Part shown: positions 1 through 5,448 of the stretch, piece by piece
Layout of the letters: every line of letters begins with the position of its first letter
Position numbering within the stretch: the first letter of the stretch is position 1
NCBI GenBank assembly: GCA_030691775.1
Contig: JAUYDN010000137.1
Coordinates: 1 to 7,597, forward strand
Direction: 5' to 3'
Length of the DNA stretch: 7,597 nt
Source of the DNA: Dehalococcoidia bacterium
GTDB lineage: Bacteria > Chloroflexota > Dehalococcoidia > Dehalococcoidales > Fen-1064
The notes under the pieces: model-generated
What the model saw: only the letters and a program-made list of their open reading frames with translations
The model's database searches: none
Told to the model about the DNA's origin: nothing
Position numbers and translations under genes: made by a program

Positions 1-23
1 CTGTCCGGGCTCATTCTCTGAAG

Positions 24-85
24 GGTGCCGCGACCACGCTACAAGATCGGTCTTCCTGACCCAGGGTGGTTCGGTCTGCGGCACC
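24..85. other. Long-range inverted repeat; possible fragment of a structured RNA
   Basis: GGTGCCGC at 24-31 is exactly complementary to GCGGCACC at 78-85. Inside, CCAC (34-37) can pair with GTGG (66-69), and AAGA-TCGG-TCTT (43-54) forms a small hairpin, so the segment can fold into a branched stem. The GGGTGCCGCG start and the position at the window edge vaguely recall the 3' side of a large bacterial SRP RNA. This is a weak recollection: in SRP RNA this strand would pair with the 5' half rather than with itself, and the diagnostic GGAAGGAAGCAGCC motif is not in the window. It may equally be a dispersed repeat. Confidence 0.25.
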
Positions 86-124
86 ACTCAAGATCCCATG
101 ATACCACCTGGTGCAACATACAAG

Positions 125-196
125 GGTGGGTGAAACCCACCGTTACCATCCGGGTTTTCTGGTGGGTTACGTCTCGTTACTCTCGACTAACCCACC
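125..196. repeat. Pair of GGTGGGT/ACCCACC palindromes
   Basis: Two related inverted repeats lie side by side. GGTGGGT (125-131) and ACCCACC (135-141) are separated by 3 nt. GGTGGGTTA (161-169) and TAACCCACC (188-196) are separated by 18 nt. From memory, GGTGGGTTACG...TAACCCACCCTAC is a widespread intergenic repeat type in many bacterial phyla. It is non-coding, and its effect on nearby genes, if any, is unknown. Confidence 0.6.
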
Positions 197-343
197 CTAC
201 TCATTTGCTTTCTTGGATATTTTTGAGACAAGCTCCAAGGGTCGCCCCTACATGTTGTTGGAAGGTATGTTAAGGCAACCGCCTGGTGATGTCAAGGAAA
301 ACAGGAATCAGCCGACTGCTAACAGCTACAAATCGTCAGACCG

Positions 344-374
344 ACTGAAAACTAACAACTGACTACTGAAAACT
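344..374. repeat. Short direct repeat ACTGAAAACT (two copies, 21-bp period)
   Basis: ACTGAAAACT occurs at 344-353 and again at 365-374 within a low-complexity A/C/T tract. It resembles the CTAAAC-like tracts found near 4178 and 7165 in this window and is probably simple-sequence intergenic DNA. Confidence 0.45.
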
Positions 375-403
375 GATACTAATGGTCTTATAATAGTACG
401 TAT

Positions 404-427
404 TATCCCCCTTTGAAAAGGGGGATA
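404..427. repeat. Hairpin TATCCCCCTTT / AAAGGGGGATA
   Basis: An 11-bp inverted repeat (404-414 with 417-427) has only two unpaired central bases, so the practical stem is about 10 bp with a TGAA loop. It lies 108 bp after the stop of the minus-strand QueG-like gene. It could stabilise or end that transcript, but no U-run follows on the minus strand, so it is not called a terminator. A further G-rich stretch (CAGGGGG at 428-434) follows, typical of dispersed GGGGGA repeats. Confidence 0.5.
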
Positions 428-534
428 CAGGGGGTTTTGAAATCCCTCTCAATCTCCCCCGTATCTTGTACGGGGCAGGCTCTTTGCGAAAGGGAGAGGT
501 TCAGGTTTTCGGAGTCCATCTTATTATGAGACCC

Positions 535-1458
535 TCAGTAAGCAGGTACTTTGGTTCGTTTCTTCCTGCTTACTGGAATCCGGTGTTCGCATGGCACGCC
601 CGTCTGGCATAACCCGCAACCCGCATACCTGCCGATATAACCCGGCCCATGCGCCCCCTCCAACCATGGCTTTTGCTTCTCGAATAAAACTACAGAACAC
701 TTGAGTTTATCGTGACCTTTTTCTGAAATGGCACCCCCGGGACACCGTGCGATGCATTCGCCGCAGGTTTCCTTCGCATAAAATCTGCAGTTTGCCAGGT
801 GGTGGGTATAGGGGTGGGGCGATGGCTGAAGTTTAAGATTGGTTATAATAGAACCCAGGCGATGCGCGATGCCTTTTTTGGTGATGAAACCCTCGCTCAG
901 GCTGAAGGTGCCCAGCCCGGCCGCATAAGCCGCGTGCCTTTGCGACCAGTTGGAAGCGAAACCGCCTTCGGTACGGAAGATTTTATAAAGTGGTGCTACC
1001 TCCGGCGCGACCGCGTAGTAGCCTGCATCTTCCAGCAAGGCGACGATGTGTTTTTGTAGTACGGCGCTGAATTCCTGCCCCTTCCAGCGGGTGATATTCC
1101 AGCGCAAAGATGGTCCCTCCGTCTCGCGCGCGTTGCTATCAACGGTCTCTTTAGGCATAGGTAAAACATAAGAGATGACGCTCACCGATTCAAATGGCGG
1201 TGTCTCCGTTTTTAGTATCTCTTTAACGTGCAAAGTCAGTGCTTCCCGTGGGGTTAAATGCGTGTCCGCCACTACCCTTTTGAACTCGTTGAAAAGAGGG
1301 TCGTCACCAGCGGCAAAGGCTACCAGCGGCTCTTCCCACATCGGACCCTCGAAATTTTCAAAGCGGTTCAGCGGGCTGGTACGCACAAACTCCTTGATTA
1401 CCCGGACTACGAAGCGATTGGGATTCTTTAACAAAATGGCTTTGGTCTTTTCGTCCAT
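535..1458 (-). CDS. QueG-like (COG1600-type) iron-sulfur oxidoreductase, 307 aa
   Basis: The protein looks like a cytoplasmic relative of epoxyqueuosine reductase QueG, a cobalamin-dependent enzyme with two [4Fe-4S] clusters. The AAYAAGLGTFSLSEGF region (about 176-191) followed by HRLGSIITNLKL (199-210) matches the conserved core preceding the ferredoxin domain in QueG and reductive dehalogenases. All eight cysteines of the protein fall between 224 and 290: C224, C232, C235, C239 (CGECIARCP), C254, C281, C284, C290 (CGLCQTGVPC). That is just enough for two [4Fe-4S] clusters, although the spacing is not the canonical CxxCxxCxxxCP. It lacks the C-terminal HEAT-like extension of long QueG proteins. 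The start at 1458 is chosen because GGAG lies 5 nt upstream and a promoter would start transcription near 1481, excluding the ATG at 1548. It is probably monocistronic. The substrate is unknown, and a true tRNA role is uncertain. Confidence 0.8.
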   Translation of the reverse strand: MDEKTKAILLKNPNRFVVRVIKEFVRTSPLNRFENFEGPMWEEPLVAFAAGDDPLFNEFKRVVADTHLTPREALTLHVKEILKTETPPFESVSVISYVLPMPKETVDSNARETEGPSLRWNITRWKGQEFSAVLQKHIVALLEDAGYYAVAPEVAPLYKIFRTEGGFASNWSQRHAAYAAGLGTFSLSEGFITKKGIAHRLGSIITNLKLQPSPHPYTHHLANCRFYAKETCGECIARCPGGAISEKGHDKLKCSVVLFEKQKPWLEGAHGPGYIGRYAGCGLCQTGVPCEHRIPVSRKKRTKVPAY

Positions 1459-1487
1459 GGAAGCTCCAATCTCGGTCTGATGCAAGT

Positions 1488-1517
1488 ATTGTAAGGGATA
1501 CGAGCAGGGGAATTCAA
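1488..1517 (-). promoter_or_regulatory. Predicted sigma70-type promoter of the QueG-like gene
   Basis: Read on the minus strand, TTGAAT (1517-1512) and TACAAT (1493-1488) are separated by 18 bp. Transcription would start near 1481, giving a leader of about 22 nt that contains the GGAG ribosome binding site at 1467-1464 and the ATG at 1458. No experimental support is available. Confidence 0.5.
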
Positions 1518-1569
1518 AAACGAGGACAAGCTTGATAGTTAGAGTCAAGGTTGTCCGATTATCACCTGG

Positions 1570-1592
1570 ATTGTCGGGTCAAGCCCGACAAT
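1570..1592. repeat. Dispersed palindrome ATTGTCGGG-TCAAG-CCCGACAAT
   Basis: A perfect 9-bp stem (1570-1578 with 1584-1592) encloses a 5-nt loop. The form GGATTGTCGGGTCAAGCCCG, followed by ACAATGAC, belongs to a well-known style of intergenic palindrome seen in many bacteria (from memory). It is the first of three hairpins between the permease operon and the QueG-like gene. Confidence 0.65.
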
Positions 1593-1600
1593 GACAAACA

Positions 1601-1640
1601 GAGACGCTAGATTCCAGCTTCCGCTGGAATCTAGCGTCTC
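1601..1640. repeat. Perfect 18-bp stem hairpin with TTCC loop
   Basis: GAGACGCTAGATTCCAGC (1601-1618) is fully complementary to 1623-1640, with loop TTCC at 1619-1622. The inner part ATTCCAGC/GCTGGAAT is the stem shared with the hairpins at 1650 and 7194. It lies about 100 nt after the stop of the last permease gene on the minus strand, so it would form in that transcript's 3' region. No T-run follows on either strand, so it is better described as a repeat that may act as a stability or processing element than as a classical terminator. Confidence 0.7.
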
Positions 1641-1649
1641 CAAATTGTC

Positions 1650-1669
1650 ATACCAGCGCAGGCTGGTAT
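1650..1669. repeat. Dispersed palindrome ATACCAGC-GCAG-GCTGGTAT
   Basis: A perfect 8-bp stem has loop GCAG. The 14-nt core CCAGCGCAGGCTGG (1653-1666) is identical to 7196-7209. Outside the core, the pair A1652-T1667 is replaced by T-A in the other copy, which keeps the stem. The context TTGTCATACCAGCG followed by TATCCAG fits the common bacterial intergenic palindrome style TGTCATTCC...GGAATCCAG. Confidence 0.65.
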
Positions 1670-1741
1670 CCAGATGAGAACAAAGCGTTATGGTAGTAAA
1701 AACCATTTTTAGACAGCCTCACAAGGTTCAGGGCTTATCTT

Positions 1742-2989
1742 TTACTCAGCTTCGGTACGGAACTTGAGCAGTGCTACTGCCCCGAACGCAATTGCAAACG
1801 CCGTTAACATCAGCATTTCTGGCACCACCGCCCCAAAATCCGCCCCGAAGACCATCAGTTTATTGAAGCCGATGTTCGCCCAGGCGTGGGGTGTAATCCT
1901 GGCAATGAACTGCATCCAGCGCGGCGTCACGAATAATGGCCACCAGCACCCGCCCAGCGGCGCCAGTATCAGCGAGGCGAGAACACCGATAGAGGAAGCG
2001 CTCTTTTCCGTCTTGACCAGCGTCGCCAGCATCACCCCGAACGCGGATGACATCAGTATCATCAGGATAGAAATCAGTATCACGGCGGCGGGAGCGATAC
2101 CCAGGTCTATCTTAAACGCCAGGATGCCCACCGTCCAGAAGATAGCTATCTGTACCAGCCCTTTAATGGCAGTTCCCGCAAAGATACCCCCGATGACGGC
2201 GCCCCGGCTCGCGGACGTGGTCAGCATCCGTTCCAGGGTGCGGTTCTGACGTTCTCTCACCATCATCCCGGAAGAAAGCGCCGCCGTAAGGAACACGAAC
2301 ATCACCAGGTACCCGGGGATAACATAATTGGAAGGATTCTCTGCTTCTACCTCCCCAATCTTATCGGTGGTAAAGGAGACCATTTGCGTTTGCGGAGGCG
2401 CACTTGCCTGCCCGCTGAGGATATTCCTGATTGATTGCGCGAGGTCGCCGGTAGCCCCCGGTTTCTGCAACTCCTGCTCCACCAGCAGACCGATAACGGT
2501 GTTATTCACAACCTGTTGCGTGCCGATACTTGAAGCAATGCTTTGCGCGATGCCATAAAGTGCGGCGGTCGCCTGCGGGTCGGAGGGATTGTAAACAACT
2601 TCCAGGTCACAGCCATAACCCATCAAGACGGCTTCTGTAAAATTCTCAGGGAAGACCACAAAGCCATTGAGCTTCCGGTCCTCGACGTCTTTCCTCGCCT
2701 GCTGAACGTCTTTGAGCCAGATAATCTTCGGTGCGCCGGGTTTGAGGACGGATTCGTCCCTGGTTTCCAGCGCGGCGATAATATCGTGACTGATACCGCC
2801 CGCCGGTTCACGGGTCGCCAGGTTGATTTCCAACCGTTTATCTTCACTGCCCACACCGCTGAGCATGAAATTGAACAGGATGACGAAAAGAAAGGGGAAA
2901 AGGATGGCAAACCCGAGCGCCATTCGGTCGGCAATAAACCGTTTCAGGTCTTTAACTGCCAGTATCCAGATATTACCCAGCTGTTTCAT
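1742..2989 (-). CDS. ABC-2 type exporter permease (second of operon), 415 aa
   Basis: This is an integral membrane subunit of an ABC exporter with the ABC2_membrane_3-type layout. There is one N-terminal helix (about 24-44), then a large extracytoplasmic domain (about 46-220), then five helices near 223-243, 266-291, 299-324, 334-354 and 388-408. The cytoplasmic motif RERQNRTLERMLTT (245-258) contacts the ATPase in such permeases. GGCWWP (346-351) and TPHAW (366-370) are hallmarks of this family (drug, lipid and sodium exporters such as NatB/YhaP relatives). The start is 3 bp past the stop of the upstream permease, with CAGGG about 11 nt ahead, so the two are probably translationally coupled. 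The upstream permease is a diverged paralogue, suggesting a heterodimeric channel driven by the ATPase at 4636-5385. The substrate cannot be told. Confidence 0.88.
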   Translation of the reverse strand: MKQLGNIWILAVKDLKRFIADRMALGFAILFPFLFVILFNFMLSGVGSEDKRLEINLATREPAGGISHDIIAALETRDESVLKPGAPKIIWLKDVQQARKDVEDRKLNGFVVFPENFTEAVLMGYGCDLEVVYNPSDPQATAALYGIAQSIASSIGTQQVVNNTVIGLLVEQELQKPGATGDLAQSIRNILSGQASAPPQTQMVSFTTDKIGEVEAENPSNYVIPGYLVMFVFLTAALSSGMMVRERQNRTLERMLTTSASRGAVIGGIFAGTAIKGLVQIAIFWTVGILAFKIDLGIAPAAVILISILMILMSSAFGVMLATLVKTEKSASSIGVLASLILAPLGGCWWPLFVTPRWMQFIARITPHAWANIGFNKLMVFGADFGAVVPEMLMLTAFAIAFGAVALLKFRTEAE

Positions 2990-2992
2990 TGG

Positions 2993-4171
2993 TTATTTAC
3001 CCTGCGGTAGTGCTTTGAACAGGAAACGGCTAACGGCAATACCGGCAATAATCACGCCCCCCATTACAGCCAGCTCCAGTCCCAGGCTCGTGATTGAACC
3101 ACCTTCGCTAATCAGGTTCTTAAAAGAATCATTGGCATAGGTATTCAGTGAGAGCTTACTTAAGGAATAAAGAATAGTACCTCCACCTATTTCAAAAAAC
3201 GTACCGCCGAGCATCGTCATGAACATGGTGACGAAAACGTCAATCCAGGTAGCGGCATCCTGGGTTCGGGCGATGGCGGCAATCACCAGCCCGAGTGCGC
3301 TCGCCGCCATTGCGAACACCAGTGCGACTGCCAGCGACTCGATAAAAGAAGACGGTGTGAAAATCTGGAAGACAGCGTAGGCAAGCGCCAGTAAAATCAG
3401 TGTCTGGACATAACCCCGGAATACGCTCGCCAGGAACTTGCCCAGGAAAAGCTCGCCGATAGTGAGCCGGGTGGTGAGCAGACGCTCCAGCGTACCTTTA
3501 CGGCGTTCATCGACTATAACAGAGGCGCTGATGCTGACAGAGAAGAGCACGTACATCGTAATGATACCGGGCAGGAACTGGTTGACCATATTGGGTTTAC
3601 TGCCTGCGGCAATTTCCTTTACGCCTACCAGCGGATGCTCCCGTTCCCTTTCCACGAATTGCCAAACAGTGAGTGTGATTTTATCCTGTGGTACGCCTTT
3701 ACCGGCGAGCGCGGCCTCTACCTGACCGCGTACCTGGAACTCCTGGTTCAACTCGCTCACCACGCCCCTGATGATGCTGGCGACAATCTGTCCCTCCTGC
3801 CCCCCGTTACCCCTTTGCAGAAAGGTGAGTTGCACCGGTTGGTTGCCACGTAACCTGTCCGAAAATCCCGCCGGAATCAAGAGCACCAGCCGCAGGTCGG
3901 AGCGCTCCAGCTTGGTCTCCGCATCGGCGCGGGCAAGTAGCTCCACGTCCAGGCTCTTTTGGGCGGCGATGTTTTCCACCAGTTGTTTGCCATAAACGCC
4001 GGTATCTTCGTTGACGATGAACGCCGTGCCGTGGAATAGCCCCGGTCCGCCGAAGGCACCATAAATGAGGGCAAATGTGGCAATGGGCAAAAGTAGACTG
4101 AAAGCGAGGTCTCCCTTATCCCCCAGGTAAGTCTTGAGTTCGCGCAATGCAACTATCAAGGCTCTTTTCAT
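2993..4171 (-). CDS. ABC-2 type exporter permease (first of operon), 392 aa
   Basis: This membrane subunit has the same layout as its downstream neighbour. There is an N-terminal helix at about 22-41, a soluble extracytoplasmic domain at about 45-195, and five helices from about 200 to the C-terminus. The family motif DERRKGTLERLLTT (221-234) sits after the second helix as the likely ATPase-contact segment. MLGGTFFEI takes the place of the GGCWWP motif of the second permease. The two share little identity by eye, so this is an old duplication. The ATG at 4171 fits the usual MKRAL start of the family, but no clear Shine-Dalgarno is seen: the leader is a TTTAGAGTTTAGACACAG tract. It is separated from the ATPase gene by 464 bp carrying a broken four-helix-bundle gene and repeats, so coexpression with the ATPase depends on read-through or an unseen promoter. 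Confidence 0.87.
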   Translation of the reverse strand: MKRALIVALRELKTYLGDKGDLAFSLLLPIATFALIYGAFGGPGLFHGTAFIVNEDTGVYGKQLVENIAAQKSLDVELLARADAETKLERSDLRLVLLIPAGFSDRLRGNQPVQLTFLQRGNGGQEGQIVASIIRGVVSELNQEFQVRGQVEAALAGKGVPQDKITLTVWQFVEREREHPLVGVKEIAAGSKPNMVNQFLPGIITMYVLFSVSISASVIVDERRKGTLERLLTTRLTIGELFLGKFLASVFRGYVQTLILLALAYAVFQIFTPSSFIESLAVALVFAMAASALGLVIAAIARTQDAATWIDVFVTMFMTMLGGTFFEIGGGTILYSLSKLSLNTYANDSFKNLISEGGSITSLGLELAVMGGVIIAGIAVSRFLFKALPQGK

Positions 4172-4177
4172 CTGTGT

Positions 4178-4197
4178 CTAAACTCTAAACACTAACC
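4178..4197. repeat. Degenerate CTAAACY tract
   Basis: CTAAACTCTAAACACTAACC is a degenerate 6-7 bp repeat lying in the leader of the first permease gene. The 11-mer AAACTCTAAAC at 4180-4190 recurs at 7165-7175 in the same orientation. No function is known. Confidence 0.45.
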
Positions 4198-4236
4198 TGT
4201 AACCCGAATATTCTGGAATACTAATTCGCATTAGCT

Positions 4237-4326
4237 ATCATGTTGGCACAAACCGAATGGTGGCACAGGCGTCCCTGCCTGTGCGGCTTTTCTCCATCAA
4301 ACCGCCATCATGTTCGCACAACCGAA
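4237..4326. repeat. Imperfect 20-21 bp direct repeats flanking a hairpin
   Basis: The stretch at 4237-4257 (ATCATGTTGGCACAAACCGA...) is repeated at 4307-4326 with one substitution and one single-base indel, 70 bp apart. Between them lies the hairpin at 4263-4284 and a linker. The right copy overlaps the 3' end of the four-helix-bundle remnant, so its last residues are encoded by repeat DNA. This may be a small mobile or dispersed element, or a duplication formed when DNA inserted. Confidence 0.55.
4263..4284. repeat. Hairpin GCACAGGC-GTCCCT-GCCTGTGC
   Basis: A perfect 8-bp stem has a 6-nt loop in the leader region between the ATPase and permease genes. The form GGTGGCACAGGCGTCCC followed by TGCCTGTGC is a familiar dispersed intergenic palindrome (from memory). 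CTTTTC follows on the plus strand, but no plus-strand gene ends here. On the minus strand it could reduce read-through from the ATPase gene into the permeases. Confidence 0.6.
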
Positions 4327-4545
4327 TAAGAAGTCTTTTTTTGTCAGAGTTCCATCCGCTTCCTGGTCATTAGCGCCGATTGATGTAACACATCTTAATA
4401 CTTGTGGCATAATTACAGAATTCGAACGGGTTTTAGGTAAAGAATTCGCTAATTTAATCACTCTCAAGACGAAACTGTATATACGCTCATGAATATCATA
4501 TTCGTGTTTTTTCCCCTGTATTGTATCATTTGCAGTATTTGACAT
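4297..4545 (-). pseudogene. Truncated four-helix-bundle protein (S23 / 23S rRNA intervening-sequence family), 82 aa
   Basis: Residues from about 15 to 73 match the family consensus as I know it: YDIHERIYSFVLRVIKLANSLPKT, then VLRCVTSIGANDQEADGTLTKKDFLF, equivalent to the usual LVRSSGSVGANYIEANEALSKKDFL. Full-length members are about 115-125 residues, with two further helices containing a KEAKES..WL-type segment. Here the match stops after KKDFLF and the frame ends in GCANMMAV, encoded by the repeat at 4307-4326. The C-terminal half is not seen in the other frames downstream, so this looks like a 3'-truncated remnant rather than a frameshift. No clear ribosome binding site precedes the ATG. 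It sits in the same orientation between the ATPase and permease genes of the ABC operon, an unusual place. The family's molecular function is unknown. Confidence 0.7.
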
Positions 4546-4635
4546 TGGTAGTATTATGAGATGATTATTCCGAATTTATTCCCACGTCACTCAGATTCAG
4601 ACATGAGCGCCCGATAACCGTCAACGATGCCTGTC

Positions 4636-5385
4636 TCAGTCCCGCAGACTCCTTCCCGTAAGTTTAAGGAAAACATCTTCCAATGTGGTCTTGTCCGGGT
4701 CGCCTATATTTGCTTTTAACGCGCGGGAGGTATCCATTGCCACGATTTTTCCGCCGTCCATAATGGCGATGCGGTCGCAGAGCCGGTCAGCCTCTTCCAT
4801 GTAGTGCGTGGTGTAGAGCACGGTCATTCCTTTTTGCCGCAAACCCTGGATGGTCTCGAAGATTTTGTTCCGCGATTGCGGGTCGATGCCGACGGTCGGC
4901 TCATCGAGGAACAGGAGTTTCGGTTGTCCCATTAACGCAATTCCGAGATTGACCCGGCGTTTCATACCGCCGGAAAATTTAGAAACCTTATCCTTTGCCC
5001 GCGTCTCCAGGCCCATCATCGCCAGGTTAGACATTGTCTGGGCTTTCGCCTCCCGGCTATTCATGCCCACCAGCCTGCCGAAAAACATCAGGTTGTCGAA
5101 CGCAGAAAGGTCCTCGTAGAGTGCCAATTCTTGCGGACACACGCCGATGAGAGCCCTGGCTTCGTTTGGATGTTCCCGCGTAGAGAACCCACTGATTTTC
5201 ACCTCGCCAGCATCGGGGTCGAGCACAGTGGAAAGCATGCGGATGGTGGTGGTTTTCCCTGCGCCATTGGGTCCCAGCAGACCAAATATTTCATTCCTGG
5301 CGATGGTGAAGGTGACGCCATTCACAGCTTTATGGTCGTTAAAACTCTTGTGCAGGTCGTCGGCTACGAGGAACAGTTCCGCCAT
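4636..5385 (-). CDS. ABC-2 exporter ATP-binding protein, 249 aa
   Basis: This is the cytoplasmic ATPase of the minus-strand exporter. All nucleotide-binding elements are present: Walker A GPNGAGKTT (38-46), Q-loop glutamine Q85 in CPQE, signature FSGGM (137-141), Walker B LLFLDEPT (157-164), D-loop GIDP (166-169) and switch histidine H194. The LYEDLSAFDNLMFFGRL stretch and the short C-terminal tail (TTLEDVFLKLTGR) are typical of DrrA/CcmA-like drug- or lipid-export ATPases, and the tail motif is the usual link to ABC-2 permeases. The start at 5385 is preferred over the longer frame from 5478. GGGAG lies 8 nt upstream, the N-terminus then matches the family, and the predicted transcription start (near 5412) excludes the upstream ATG. 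It is first in an operon with the two permeases, although separated from them by inserted DNA. Confidence 0.93.
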   Translation of the reverse strand: MAELFLVADDLHKSFNDHKAVNGVTFTIARNEIFGLLGPNGAGKTTTIRMLSTVLDPDAGEVKISGFSTREHPNEARALIGVCPQELALYEDLSAFDNLMFFGRLVGMNSREAKAQTMSNLAMMGLETRAKDKVSKFSGGMKRRVNLGIALMGQPKLLFLDEPTVGIDPQSRNKIFETIQGLRQKGMTVLYTTHYMEEADRLCDRIAIMDGGKIVAMDTSRALKANIGDPDKTTLEDVFLKLTGRSLRD

Positions 5386-5401
5386 AGGCTTCACTCCCGT
5401 C

Positions 5402-5430
5402 TTGAATGTATGGGGATTATTATATAGAAT
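5402..5430 (+). promoter_or_regulatory. Predicted promoter of the plus-strand ABC exporter
   Basis: TTGAAT (5402-5407) and TAGAAT (5425-5430) are separated by exactly 17 bp. Transcription would start near 5437, only about 12 nt before the ATG at 5449. The leader is therefore very short, with GGA (5438-5440) 8 nt before the start as the only Shine-Dalgarno-like signal. The -10 box directly abuts the -10 box of the opposite promoter. Confidence 0.5.
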
Positions 5431-5447
5431 AAAATCTGGATTTACAA
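5419..5447 (-). promoter_or_regulatory. Predicted promoter of the minus-strand ABC operon
   Basis: Read on the minus strand, TTGTAA (5447-5442) and a perfect TATAAT (5424-5419) are 17 bp apart. Transcription would start near 5412 and give a 27-nt leader containing GGGAG before the ATG at 5385. The -35 box ends one base before the start codon of the divergent ATPase gene, so polymerase binding to the two promoters should be mutually exclusive. Confidence 0.6.
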
Positions 5448-5448
5448 T

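Larger units (their letters stand above)
1..534. other. Non-coding stretch rich in short inverted and direct repeats
   Basis: No convincing gene is seen here. Two overlapping open frames on the plus strand (25-273 and 111-362) run straight through palindromic repeats, encode Trp/Arg/His/Thr-rich peptides with no recognisable domain, and have no good ribosome binding site. The stretch holds a possible structured-RNA fragment at the left edge, two GGTGGGT-type palindromes, a 10-bp direct repeat, and a G/C-tract hairpin near 404-427. It lies downstream of the QueG-like gene that ends at 535, so it includes that gene's 3' untranslated region. Confidence 0.7.

Noticed and set aside
25..362. Two overlapping open frames at the left end of the plus strand
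   Set aside because: They run through palindromic repeats, have no domain, no ribosome binding site and biased Trp/Thr/Arg content; treated as non-coding.
366..394. CTGAAA-17-TATAAT promoter-like match on the plus strand
   Set aside because: No gene follows on the plus strand, and the -35 box comes from a low-complexity direct repeat.
1459..1548. 30-residue N-terminal extension of the QueG-like protein from the ATG at 1548
   Set aside because: No ribosome site there; the predicted transcription start near 1481 lies inside the extension, while the ATG at 1458 has GGAG 5 nt upstream.
1570..1669. CRISPR array
   Set aside because: The three palindromes differ in sequence and spacing, and there are no uniform spacers or cas genes.
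1764..3140. Long open frames on the plus strand opposite the permease genes
   Set aside because: They are antisense shadows of the hydrophobic permease codons and show no protein-like features.
4263..4290. Rho-independent terminator on the plus strand
   Set aside because: CTTTTC follows the stem only after GG, and no plus-strand gene ends upstream; it is read as a dispersed palindrome.
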